Below are positions 1-7,347 of a stretch of 20,590 bases of DNA, piece by piece. The stretch is from Aquincola sp. Its GTDB lineage: Bacteria; Pseudomonadota; Gammaproteobacteria; Burkholderiales; Burkholderiaceae_C. The DNA is taken from positions 1 to 20,590 of the forward strand of contig JAOUIM010000016.1 of the NCBI GenBank assembly GCA_029884035.1. The letters run 5' to 3'. Below the pieces are notes generated by a model that was not told the origin of the DNA, did no database searches, and was given only the letters and a program-made list of their open reading frames with translations. The position numbers were made by a program, and so were the translations under genes. Within the stretch, counting starts at the first letter, position 1. Each line of letters starts with the position of its first letter.

Positions 1-1
1 C

Positions 2-1330
2 GATCAGCGCCTGCGTGGCGTGGCGGGTTTCGAGACCGCTTGGATCCAGCAGACCGCCGGCAGCAGCGGCGCGCGCGCCGCGGTCGCCGTGCTCGACAGT
101 GGCGTGACGCCGCACCCCGAGCTCAGTGGCCGCCTGCTGCCGGGCTACGACATGGTGAGCGACAGCGTGTACGCCAACGACGGCGACGGGCGGGACGCCG
201 ACCCGAGCGACCCCGGCGACTGGGTCGATGCGGCCGACCGAACGAAGGACCCGGCACGCTTCGGCAGTTGCATCGACGAGCCCAGCTCCTGGCATGGCAC
301 CGCGATCGCCGGGATGCTCGGCGGCGCCACCGACAATGGCGCCGGCACGGCGGCAACGAACTGGCGCACGCCGGTGCTGCCAGTGCGCGTGGCGGGCAAG
401 TGCGGCGCCGAGGTCGGCGACATCGTCGACGGCATGCGCTGGGCCGCAGGGCTCGACGTGTGCAAGCGCAGCGACACCGCTGGCAACTGCGTCGAGATGG
501 CACCGCGCAATGCCAACCCGGTCAAGGTCGTGAGCATCAGCTTCGGTGGCACCGGCGACTGCGCGCCCTACCAAAGCGCGATCGACGAGCTGCGCCGGAT
601 CGGCGTCGTCATCACGGCCGCGGCGGGCAACGAATGGACTACGCCCACGCGGCCGGCCAAGTGCCCGGGCGTGGTGGGTGTCGTTGCGCTCAACCGCGAC
701 GGCTTCAAGACGAACTACTCGAATTTCGGCACCGAACTGACGGCCAGCGGCATCGCCACCGTTGGCGGCGACGACGACGATCCCACCGCGCGCTGGAGCG
801 CGCTGGCCGACAGCGGCTTGCTCGCCATCGGCAACACAGGCAGCACGGTGCCAGCCGCCGCCGACTACTTCTTCTACTACGGCACCAGCTTTTCGACGCC
901 CATTGCCGCCGGCGCCGTGAGCCTGATGCTCTCGGTCAACCCGGGCCTCAGCTACGACCAGATCGTGCAGGGCCTGCGCGTGTCCGCACGCCCGCATGTG
1001 AGATCGACGTTGCCCGGCGTGCAGGCCTGCAGCGCATCCAACCCCGGCCGCTGCCTGTGCACCACCGCGACCTGCGGCGCGGGCATCCTCGACGTGGTCC
1101 AGGCGCTGATCTACGCGCGCGACCCCGCGGCCTACGTCGTGCCGGCTCGTTCCGGCGAGGTGATCGACGCCGCCGATCTGCGCGTGGCTGCGGCGCTGGG
1201 TCCCGACCGACCGCCCAACAGCAGCGGCGGTGGGGCTGTCAGTGGCGGCGGCGGTGGCGGCGTCGCCGGCGGGTCCTGGCTCGCCGCCTTGGCGCTGGCG
1301 GCCCTCGCGCTGGCGCGACGCCGACGCTGA
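2..1330 (+). CDS. S8 subtilisin-like serine protease with C-terminal sorting tail (5' end outside window)
   Basis: Secreted or surface endopeptidase of the subtilase family. The frame is open from base 2, with family-like residues before the first internal GTG (base 20), so the true start and any signal peptide lie upstream of the window. Numbering from that GTG, the triad is visible: Asp26 in AVLDSGV, His92 in SSWHGTAIAG and Ser290 in YGTSFSTP. The oxyanion-hole Asn204 is in AAGNE. Several Cys residues (84, 128, 148, 157, 181, 215 and a cluster at 337-352) suggest disulfides and export. The C-terminus is a Ser/Gly-rich linker (about 400-419), then a 13-residue Leu/Ala hydrophobic segment and four arginines, the layout of a GlyGly-CTERM rhombosortase signal. 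It converges on the SPOR gene with a 7-base gap. The protease family is certain; the natural substrate is unknown. Confidence 0.93.
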   Translation, partial: DQRLRGVAGFETAWIQQTAGSSGARAAVAVLDSGVTPHPELSGRLLPGYDMVSDSVYANDGDGRDADPSDPGDWVDAADRTKDPARFGSCIDEPSSWHGTAIAGMLGGATDNGAGTAATNWRTPVLPVRVAGKCGAEVGDIVDGMRWAAGLDVCKRSDTAGNCVEMAPRNANPVKVVSISFGGTGDCAPYQSAIDELRRIGVVITAAAGNEWTTPTRPAKCPGVVGVVALNRDGFKTNYSNFGTELTASGIATVGGDDDDPTARWSALADSGLLAIGNTGSTVPAAADYFFYYGTSFSTPIAAGAVSLMLSVNPGLSYDQIVQGLRVSARPHVRSTLPGVQACSASNPGRCLCTTATCGAGILDVVQALIYARDPAAYVVPARSGEVIDAADLRVAAALGPDRPPNSSGGGAVSGGGGGGVAGGSWLAALALAALALARRRR

Positions 1331-1337
1331 CCGGCCC

Positions 1338-2063
1338 TCAGCGCGACGTCGGCGACGTCGCGGCGCAGGGTGCCAGGCCGGCGCTGCCCAGTGCCGGGAG
1401 GTTGGCCGCGCGCAATTGCTCGGCCACATCCGGCATGACATTCTCGAACCGCAGGCGCCACTCGGTTCCAGCGGCGCGCAGGGCGGCGACGCGGGCAGTG
1501 CGCACGCCACGTTTGGCGAACACGTCGAGCGCCGCCTGTGCAGCAGCCTGGGTGTCGTAGCGGCCGAGCGAGACTGTAAGCTGACCCTCCGGCGCCGCGG
1601 GCAGCCTCACTTCCTCGAAGCTCACCCGCAAGCGCGTCAACTCCTCGCCCTTTCGGGCCAGCGGCTCGCGCCCGGCAAAGGGGCCGAGGACGACACCGTA
1701 CTGGGCAGCGACCTCGCGACTGGCACGGATCCAGCCGCGCTCGGGCAGCACCGCCGCCAGCGCCTGCTCGGCCGCATCGATCGAGCCCGACGCGAGCGGC
1801 CCCGACTCGAGGCAAACACCCTGCGGCGCTGAAGCGCTCGCGACGGGTGCCGCCGCCAAAGCAGCCTTCGCGGCCTGCAGGGCGGCCTGCGCGGCTGCCG
1901 GCGGGAGCACGCGCACCAGGTCGGGCTGGACCTGCTGCGCAAGGCGCGACGGGTCGCGGTCGTTCATGGGCGAGTAGCCCCATACGGTGCCGAGCCAGCC
2001 CTGGGTCCAGGCCCAGAACAGGAGGTTGGCCGCCGCCAGGGCCAGCACGAACCAGCGCAGCAT
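1338..2063 (-). CDS. SPOR-domain inner-membrane protein
   Basis: A 241-residue protein. The N-terminus is a single hydrophobic anchor (about residues 3-22, Leu/Ala/Phe/Trp-rich), followed by an Ala-rich linker (about 50-80) and a C-terminal domain at about 159-212 (GQLTVSLGRYDTQAAA... to ...EWRLRFENV) that looks like a SPOR peptidoglycan-binding fold. SPOR domains bind glycan strands lacking stem peptides, often at the division septum. The start is the ATG at 2063, preceded by GAGG five bases upstream and 13 bases after the birA stop, so it should be co-transcribed with birA. A longer open frame up to 2267 runs back into birA and is rejected. The short C-terminal tail (Ala/Pro/Ser) has no recognisable motif. 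The SPOR assignment is by pattern only. Confidence 0.72.
   Translation of the reverse strand: MLRWFVLALAAANLLFWAWTQGWLGTVWGYSPMNDRDPSRLAQQVQPDLVRVLPPAAAQAALQAAKAALAAAPVASASAPQGVCLESGPLASGSIDAAEQALAAVLPERGWIRASREVAAQYGVVLGPFAGREPLARKGEELTRLRVSFEEVRLPAAPEGQLTVSLGRYDTQAAAQAALDVFAKRGVRTARVAALRAAGTEWRLRFENVMPDVAEQLRAANLPALGSAGLAPCAATSPTSR
1343..1361. terminator. possible bidirectional terminator hairpin between convergent genes
   Basis: A perfect 8-bp stem (GCGACGTC / GACGTCGC) with a 3-base GGC loop lies 12 bases past the protease stop and inside the last codons of the opposing SPOR gene. There is no T-tract, so it may act only as a roadblock structure or be coincidental repetition of GACGTC. 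Confidence 0.3.
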
Positions 2064-2076
2064 GACCTCGGGTCGC

Positions 2077-3063
2077 TCAGCCCGGCGGTTCGGCCAGCCG
2101 AACGCTGACCTCTCCGCTGATGATCTCGCGCACCACACCATCGGCGCCGCGCACCCGCAATGCCCCCTGGAGCGTGACACCCTCCGCAGTGCCGCTGCAC
2201 GAGGCGTCGGGCCGCGCCGCATCGGTCGCCACGACCGGGCGACCCCGCAGCAGGTCGCGCCGCGCATAGGCCAGCGCGAAGCCCGCGAAGCCCTCGCGTT
2301 CGAACTGCAGCAGCGCGCGCACCAGCGGCAGCGCCACGCGGTGCAGCGCCGCGGGCGCCTGCAGCCCGGGGATCAGCTCCTGCGCGCAGGCGTAGCCATG
2401 GGCCAACTCACGCGCCGCGCCGGCCGTCGGCAGCGGCGCAACGTTCAGGCCCACGCCGACCACGACCATGCGCCGACCGCCAACGGCCACGGTTTCGATC
2501 AGCACGCCGCCAAGCTTGCGGCCTTTGCCGTCGGCGTCGACGAGCCAGAGGTCATTCGGCCATTTCAGGGCGATGCGCGGCGCACTCACGTCGGGCTCGG
2601 GGGGCTCGAGCGTATCGGCCAGCGCCACACCCACGGCGAGCGACAGCCCCGACCAGTCGCGCGGCGCCATCGGCAGGCCGATCGAGAAGGTCAGCGAGGC
2701 GCCGGGCGCCGAATACCAGCTGCGCCCCAGGCGGCCGCGACCGAAGGTCTGGTGCTCGGCCACCAGCAGGCAGGGTTGCGTATCGTCGGAACGCCGGCCG
2801 TAGGGCCCGCCGCCGGCGTCGCGGGAGGCTGCGCCGCGCCGGCGCATCGCCTCGAGTTCGCCCGGGGTCGTGATCGGCGCGTCGTGGCGCCCGCCCCCGA
2901 GCCGCGCGCGTTCGAGCAGCAGCGTGTTCGTCGATTCGGCCGTGGCCACCACCTCGACCGAGATACCGGGCAGGTACGGCTCGAGCCGCTGCCATAGCGC
3001 CTCGGCCTCCCACTGCAGTGGCGATGGCGCGTGCAACTCGGCGTGACCCGGCAGACCGTTCAT
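2077..3063 (-). CDS. birA: biotin--[acetyl-CoA-carboxylase] ligase, without HTH domain
   Basis: Activates biotin with ATP to biotinyl-AMP and transfers it to the lysine of the acetyl-CoA carboxylase carrier protein. The 328-residue product shows the family motifs in order: ESTN (43-46), GRGRLGRSW (108-116, the biotinyl-AMP loop), KWPNDLW (167-173), GRKLGGVLIE (181-190) and GVGLNV (203-208). There is no N-terminal winged-helix domain, so it should be monofunctional and not the biotin-operon repressor. About 45 Gly/Arg-rich residues (52-97) sit between the first strand and the GRGR loop, an insertion absent from E. coli BirA. The ATG at 3063 overlaps the SET-gene stop as ATGA, implying translational coupling. 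The SPOR gene follows after 13 bases. Confidence 0.93.
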   Translation of the reverse strand: MNGLPGHAELHAPSPLQWEAEALWQRLEPYLPGISVEVVATAESTNTLLLERARLGGGRHDAPITTPGELEAMRRRGAASRDAGGGPYGRRSDDTQPCLLVAEHQTFGRGRLGRSWYSAPGASLTFSIGLPMAPRDWSGLSLAVGVALADTLEPPEPDVSAPRIALKWPNDLWLVDADGKGRKLGGVLIETVAVGGRRMVVVGVGLNVAPLPTAGAARELAHGYACAQELIPGLQAPAALHRVALPLVRALLQFEREGFAGFALAYARRDLLRGRPVVATDAARPDASCSGTAEGVTLQGALRVRGADGVVREIISGEVSVRLAEPPG

Positions 3064-3560
3064 CTCTTGGGAGCCAGCATCGTGCCGCGGCAGCGCCGCG
3101 CACCGCAACGGCAGGCGTATTCGCGCTTGAGCTTGGGCGTGTAGCGCTCGTCGATCGTCAGGCCGTAGTCGTAGAACAGCTCCTCGCCGGGTGCGATCGC
3201 TCGCAAGGCCTTGATGAAGACCCTGCCGTTGTCTTCGTCGGCCTCGCAGTTCGGATTGCACGCGTGGTTGATCCAGCGCGCCGCGTTGCCGCCCACCCCG
3301 GCGTCGATCACGTGGGCATCGTCGAGGTGGAAGAAAAAGGTATGGTTCGGGTCGTCGGGGTTGCTCGGGTGGCGCCGCAGCGCCTCGGGCCAGGTGATGA
3401 CCTCGCCCGTGTACTCGATGATCGTCTCGCCCTTGGCCAGCGGCCGCAGTGCGTAGACGCCCTTGCCGTGAACGCCGGAGCGGCGCACCTGGATGCGGCG
3501 CCCGCCGCCTGCAACCGTCGTGACTTGCTTGCCGTTCTTCATTCGGTACATTGAATTCAT
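3060..3560 (-). CDS. SET-domain protein-lysine methyltransferase
   Basis: A small SET-domain protein, expected to transfer a methyl group from S-adenosylmethionine to lysine in an unidentified protein. Visible motifs are the N-terminal RRSGVHGKGVYA strand-turn, GETIIEYTGEVI, the SAM/pseudoknot motif RWINHACNPNCEA, the catalytic EELFYDYGL motif and a post-SET cysteine cluster (CRCGARRCRG near the C-terminus) that would bind zinc with the Cys of NPNC. The whole protein is essentially one SET plus post-SET unit. No candidate ATG (3578, 3560, 3551, 3542) has a good ribosome-binding site; 3560 is chosen and gives 166 residues, while 3578 would add six Ala/Arg-rich ones. It is first in the SET–birA–SPOR cluster and is coupled to birA through ATGA. 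Confidence 0.88.
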   Translation of the reverse strand: MNSMYRMKNGKQVTTVAGGGRRIQVRRSGVHGKGVYALRPLAKGETIIEYTGEVITWPEALRRHPSNPDDPNHTFFFHLDDAHVIDAGVGGNAARWINHACNPNCEADEDNGRVFIKALRAIAPGEELFYDYGLTIDERYTPKLKREYACRCGARRCRGTMLAPKR

Positions 3561-3562
3561 GG

Positions 3563-3591
3563 GCGCGCGCGCGTGCATGCGTGCGTGCGCG
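3563..3591. repeat. 29-bp alternating purine/pyrimidine tract (Z-DNA-prone)
   Basis: From 3563 to 3591 the strand alternates purine and pyrimidine without a break, mostly GC steps with a few GT/AC and one CATG. It lies in the divergent region between the SET gene and topB, just before or overlapping the SET start. Such tracts can adopt left-handed DNA under negative supercoiling. Confidence 0.75.
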
Positions 3592-3602
3592 AGAGACGCC
3601 GG

Positions 3603-3608
3603 ATTGTA
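3603..3608 (-). promoter_or_regulatory. possible -10 box for the SET–birA–SPOR cluster
   Basis: On the minus strand this reads TACAAT, one base from the sigma-70 -10 consensus. Transcription would begin near 3596 and cross the alternating tract before the SET start. The matching -35 (GTTAAG at 17-base spacing) is poor, so this is tentative. Confidence 0.25.
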
Positions 3609-3640
3609 GGCACCCCTGATTCGCCCTTAACGAACACCCC

Positions 3641-6202
3641 ATGAGCAAGTCACTGATCATTGCCGAGAAGCCCAGCGTGGCGGCCGACATCGTGCGCGCG
3701 CTGACGCCCAGCGCGGGCAAGTTCGACAAGCACGCCGACCACTTCGAAAACGAGCGCTATGTCGTCACCTCCGCGGTGGGGCACCTGGTGGAGATCCAGG
3801 CGCCCGAGGAGTACGACGTCAAGCGCGGCAAGTGGAGCTTCGCGCACCTGCCGGTGGTGCCCCCGCACTTCGACCTGGCACCGATCGACAAGGCCAAGTC
3901 GCGCCTTTCCGCCGTGGTCAAGCAGGTCAAGCGCAAGGACGTGACCGAGCTGATCAACGCCTGCGACGCGGGACGCGAGGGCGAATTGATCTTCCGCCTG
4001 ATCGTCCAATACGCCGAAGGCAAGAAGCCGCTGGGCAAGCCGGTCCGGCGCCTGTGGCTGCAGAGCATGACGCCCGCGGCGATCCGCGAGGGCTTCGAGG
4101 CGCTGCGAGGCGACCAGCAGATGCTGGGCCTGGCCGACGCCGCCCGCAGCCGCAGCGAGGCCGACTGGCTGGTGGGCATCAACGGCACGCGTGCGATGAC
4201 CGCGTTCAACTCGCGCGACGGCGGCTTCTTCCTGACGACGGTGGGCCGGGTGCAGACGCCCACGCTGTCGATCGTGGTCGAGCGCGAGGAGAAGATCAGG
4301 AAACACGTCGCGCGCGACTACTGGGAGGTCAAGGGCACCTTCGTCGCCGCCGCCGGAAGCTACGAGGGCAAGTGGTTCGACCCGAAGTACAAGAAGGGTG
4401 ACGACCCCGATGCGCGCGCCGATCGCCTGTGGGACGCCAAGTTGGCCGAGGCGATCCGCACGGCCTGCCTGGGCCAGCCCGCGTCGGTGGTCGACGAGGC
4501 CAAGCCGACCACGCAGGCCAGCCCGCTGCTGTACGACCTGACGACACTGCAGCGCGAGGCCAACTCGCGCTTCGGCTTCTCGGCCAAGACGACGCTGTCG
4601 CTCGCGCAGGCGCTGTACGAGAAGCACAAGGTGCTGACCTACCCGCGCACCGACAGCCGCGCGCTGCCCGAGGACTACCTCAAGGTCGCCAAGGACACGA
4701 TGGCGATGCTGGCCGACGAAGACCTGCCGGGCCCCCTGCGCACGCTCTCGGCGCACGCGAAGAAGGCGGTCAAGGAGGGCTACATCAAGCCGGTCAAGCG
4801 CGTGTTCGACAACACCAAGGTGTCGGATCACTTCGCGATCATCCCCACGTTACAGCCGCCCAAGTCGCTGTCCGAGATCGAAGCCAAGCTCTACGACATG
4901 GTGGTCAAGCGCTTCATCGCGGTGTTCTACCCGAGCGCCGAGTTCATGGTGACCACGCGCGTGTCGACCGTGAAGGCCGCCGCCAGCGAGTTCAGTTTTC
5001 AGACCAACGGCAAGGTGCTCGTGAATCCGGGCTGGCTGGCCGTCTACGGCAAGGAAATCCAGGAGGACGACGCGAACCTCGTGGCCGTGGCGCCCGGCGA
5101 GAGGGTCAAGGCAGCGGACGTCGACGTGGTGGCGCAGAAGACCCGGCCGCCGGCGCGCTACACCGAGGCCACGCTGCTGTCGGCGATGGAAGGCGCGGGC
5201 AAGCTGATCGACGACGACGAACTGCGCGAGGCGATGCGCGAAAAGGGTCTGGGCACGCCGGCCACGCGAGCGCAGACGATCGAAGGCCTGATCAACGAGA
5301 AGTACATGCTGCGCGAGGGCCGCGAGCTGATACCCACCGCCAAGGCGTTCCAGCTGATGACGCTGCTTCGCGGCCTCGACATCGAGGACCTGACCAAGCC
5401 CGAACTCACCGGCAACTGGGAATACCAGCTGGCCGAGATGGAGCATGGGCGCCTGAAACGCGACGCGTTCATGGCCGAGATCGCGAAGATGGCTGAACGC
5501 ATCGTGCGCAAGGCCAAGGAGTACGACCGCGACACCATTCCGGGCGACTACGCGACGCTGGCCACGCCGTGCCCGAACTGCGGCGGCACGGTCAAGGAGA
5601 ACTACCGGCGCTACGCCTGCGAATCGTGCGACTTCTCGATCACCAAGATCCCAGCCGGGCGCGCGTTCGAGATCGCCGAGGTCGAGGCCTTCCTGCGCGA
5701 CAAGAAGGTCGGCCCGCTCGAGGGATTCCGCTCGAAGGCCGGCTGGCCGTTCACCGCCGAGCTGCGGCTGGTGCGCGACGAGGAGATCAGCAACTGGAAA
5801 CTCGAATTCGACTTCGGCGACGACACCAAGGGCAAGGCCGACGGCGAGCCGGTGGATTTCTCGGGACAGGACAGCCTTGGTGCGTGCCCCAAGTGCAAGG
5901 GCCATGTGTACGAGCACGGCGCGAGCTACGTGTGCGAGCACGCGGTCGGCGCACACGTGACCTGCGACTTCAAGAGCGGCAAGATCATCCTGCAGCAGCC
6001 GGTGCCTCGCGAGGAGATGGGAAAGCTGCTCGCGACCGGAAAGACCTCCCTGCTCGAGAACTTCGTGTCCAACAAGACGCGGCGCAAGTTCAAGGCCTAC
6101 CTCAGCTACGACAAGAAAGAGGGCAAGGTGGTGTTCGAGTTCGAGCCGCGCGCGACCAAGGTGCCAGCCAAGAAGGCTGCGGCGAAGAAGAGCACAGCGT
6201 GA
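3641..6202 (+). CDS. topB: DNA topoisomerase III
   Basis: Type IA topoisomerase that cuts one DNA strand through a 5'-phosphotyrosine and passes another, decatenating replication and recombination intermediates. The 853-residue product has an N-terminal Toprim domain (IIAEKPS at 6-12; CDAGREGE at 108-115, the Mg-binding acidic cluster), the catalytic tyrosine Tyr334 in TYPRTDS, and the GxGTPATRA-type motif (GLGTPATRAQTIEG). The C-terminus carries a four-Cys unit (CPNC at 644-647, then CESC), a second Cys unit (CPKC at 749-752, then two further Cys) and a Lys/Ala-rich tail for DNA contact. It is about 200 residues longer than E. coli TopB because of these C-terminal modules. No clear Shine-Dalgarno precedes the ATG. 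It is divergent from the SET gene, and a GGGCCC hairpin follows. Confidence 0.95.
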   Translation: MSKSLIIAEKPSVAADIVRALTPSAGKFDKHADHFENERYVVTSAVGHLVEIQAPEEYDVKRGKWSFAHLPVVPPHFDLAPIDKAKSRLSAVVKQVKRKDVTELINACDAGREGELIFRLIVQYAEGKKPLGKPVRRLWLQSMTPAAIREGFEALRGDQQMLGLADAARSRSEADWLVGINGTRAMTAFNSRDGGFFLTTVGRVQTPTLSIVVEREEKIRKHVARDYWEVKGTFVAAAGSYEGKWFDPKYKKGDDPDARADRLWDAKLAEAIRTACLGQPASVVDEAKPTTQASPLLYDLTTLQREANSRFGFSAKTTLSLAQALYEKHKVLTYPRTDSRALPEDYLKVAKDTMAMLADEDLPGPLRTLSAHAKKAVKEGYIKPVKRVFDNTKVSDHFAIIPTLQPPKSLSEIEAKLYDMVVKRFIAVFYPSAEFMVTTRVSTVKAAASEFSFQTNGKVLVNPGWLAVYGKEIQEDDANLVAVAPGERVKAADVDVVAQKTRPPARYTEATLLSAMEGAGKLIDDDELREAMREKGLGTPATRAQTIEGLINEKYMLREGRELIPTAKAFQLMTLLRGLDIEDLTKPELTGNWEYQLAEMEHGRLKRDAFMAEIAKMAERIVRKAKEYDRDTIPGDYATLATPCPNCGGTVKENYRRYACESCDFSITKIPAGRAFEIAEVEAFLRDKKVGPLEGFRSKAGWPFTAELRLVRDEEISNWKLEFDFGDDTKGKADGEPVDFSGQDSLGACPKCKGHVYEHGASYVCEHAVGAHVTCDFKSGKIILQQPVPREEMGKLLATGKTSLLENFVSNKTRRKFKAYLSYDKKEGKVVFEFEPRATKVPAKKAAAKKSTA

Positions 6203-6247
6203 GACGGCCCGCGCGCCTGGCCGCTTTCGCGCCGGCCCGCGTCCCGG

Positions 6248-6266
6248 GGGCCCAAGAAGGGCCCTT
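6248..6266 (+). terminator. GC-rich hairpin downstream of topB
   Basis: GGGCCC, loop AAGAA, GGGCCC, then TTC. It is a 6-bp all-GC stem 46 bases after the topB stop. The T-run is only two bases, so it is a weak intrinsic terminator at best. Confidence 0.4.
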
Positions 6267-6304
6267 CGAGCGCGCCCGGGCTCGTCCGGCGCGCCCGTTG
6301 GACC

Positions 6305-6309
6305 AGAGG
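6305..6309 (+). promoter_or_regulatory. ribosome-binding site deciding a TTG start
   Basis: AGAGG placed five bases before the TTG at 6315. It supports TTG as initiator of the permease gene; no ATG or GTG lies at a sensible position at the start of the first membrane segment. Confidence 0.55.
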
Positions 6310-6314
6310 CTCCC

Positions 6315-7277
6315 TTGACGCTGGCCGTTGCCTACAAGCTGCTCGCGGTCGCGCTCACCGTGCTCCTCGGTTATGCGGCTGGGCGCATGAGGTGGCTGGG
6401 CAGCGGTACCGACGCAAGCGACCCCGCGCGCGTGCTTTCGAACGCGGCCTTCTACATCTTCATTCCGGCGCTGCTGTTCCGCACCACCGCGCGGCTGGAC
6501 TTCGCCACCCTGCCCGGGCCGCTGGTCACCGCGTACTTCGGCCCGGTGGCGCTGTGGTTGCTCGGCACCTACCTCTGGCACCGACGGCACGACGCCGGCG
6601 CCGCGCCGTCGGTGCGTGCGATCACGGTGACTTTCGGCAACACGGTGCAGCTCGGCATCCCGCTCGCGGCGGCGGTGTTCGGCGAGACCGGCCTTGCGCT
6701 GCACATCGCGCTGGTCAGCGTGCACGCGCTGATCCTGCTGTCGCTGGCCACCGCGCTGGTCGAGCGCGACCTCGCCCACGGCGCCTCCTGGCATGCCCAG
6801 CTGATCTCTACGCTGCGCAACACGGTGATCCATCCGGTGGTGCTGCCGGTGCTGGCCGGCATGGCCTGGAACCTCACCGGGCTCGGACTGCATCCGATTG
6901 CCGACGAGGTGCTCTCGCTGCTGGGATCGGCGGTCATACCGCTGTGCCTCGTGCTGATCGGCATCTCGCTGGCCTACTATGGCGTGGCCGGTCGCTGGCG
7001 CGCCGCGTTCGGCTTTTCCTTCGCCAAGCTGGTCGTGCTGCCGGCGCTGGTGCTGCTGGTGGCCCGGTGGGGCTTCGGCATCACCGGCTTGCCGCTGGCG
7101 GTGATCGTCGTGATGGCCGCGCTGCCGGTAGGCAGCAACCCGCTGATCTTCGCCCAGCGTTACCGCGTGCTCGAAGGCGAAGTCACCGCGGCGATCGTGG
7201 TCTCGACGGTGAGCTTCGTCGCGACACTGGCGCTGTGGCTGTCGCTGCTGGCGCTGCTGGCGCCGGCGCGCGCCTGA
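6315..7277 (+). CDS. AEC (auxin efflux carrier) family transporter
   Basis: A 320-residue inner-membrane permease. About ten hydrophobic segments can be traced, starting with TLAVAYKLLAVALTVLLGYA and ending in a Leu/Ala-rich helix. Family-like features are the first-helix LLGYAAGRM, NAAFYIFIPALLF in helix 2, the central GNTVQLGIPLA motif (which resembles the mid-helix Asn/Gly break of this fold) and ALPVGSNPLIFAQRY in the second half. Family members export auxin, malate, malonate or other organic anions; nothing here fixes the substrate. The start is TTG with AGAGG upstream. It stands alone between topB and proA with gaps of 112 and 70 bases, so it may be its own unit or be read with proA. 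Confidence 0.85.
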   Translation: MTLAVAYKLLAVALTVLLGYAAGRMRWLGSGTDASDPARVLSNAAFYIFIPALLFRTTARLDFATLPGPLVTAYFGPVALWLLGTYLWHRRHDAGAAPSVRAITVTFGNTVQLGIPLAAAVFGETGLALHIALVSVHALILLSLATALVERDLAHGASWHAQLISTLRNTVIHPVVLPVLAGMAWNLTGLGLHPIADEVLSLLGSAVIPLCLVLIGISLAYYGVAGRWRAAFGFSFAKLVVLPALVLLVARWGFGITGLPLAVIVVMAALPVGSNPLIFAQRYRVLEGEVTAAIVVSTVSFVATLALWLSLLALLAPARA

Positions 7278-7347
7278 TTCGACGGCCCGCCCCGCAACGC
7301 CGCCGCCCGCGAGCAAGCTGCGCCCCCGTTTCAGGGACAATCGGCGC

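Noticed and set aside
40..1560. 506-residue plus-strand frame overlapping the S8 protease
   Set aside because: Almost pure Arg/Ala/Gly translation in another frame of a gene with an intact catalytic triad.
2077..3729. 550-residue minus-strand frame joining birA with upstream sequence as a fusion
   Set aside because: The upstream part is the SET gene read out of frame; the SET protein has a complete domain in its own frame and ends in the ATGA overlap.
3650..5956. Two long minus-strand frames (393 and 368 residues) opposite topB
   Set aside because: Low-complexity Arg/Leu/His-rich translations with no motif; topB on the plus strand is fully supported.
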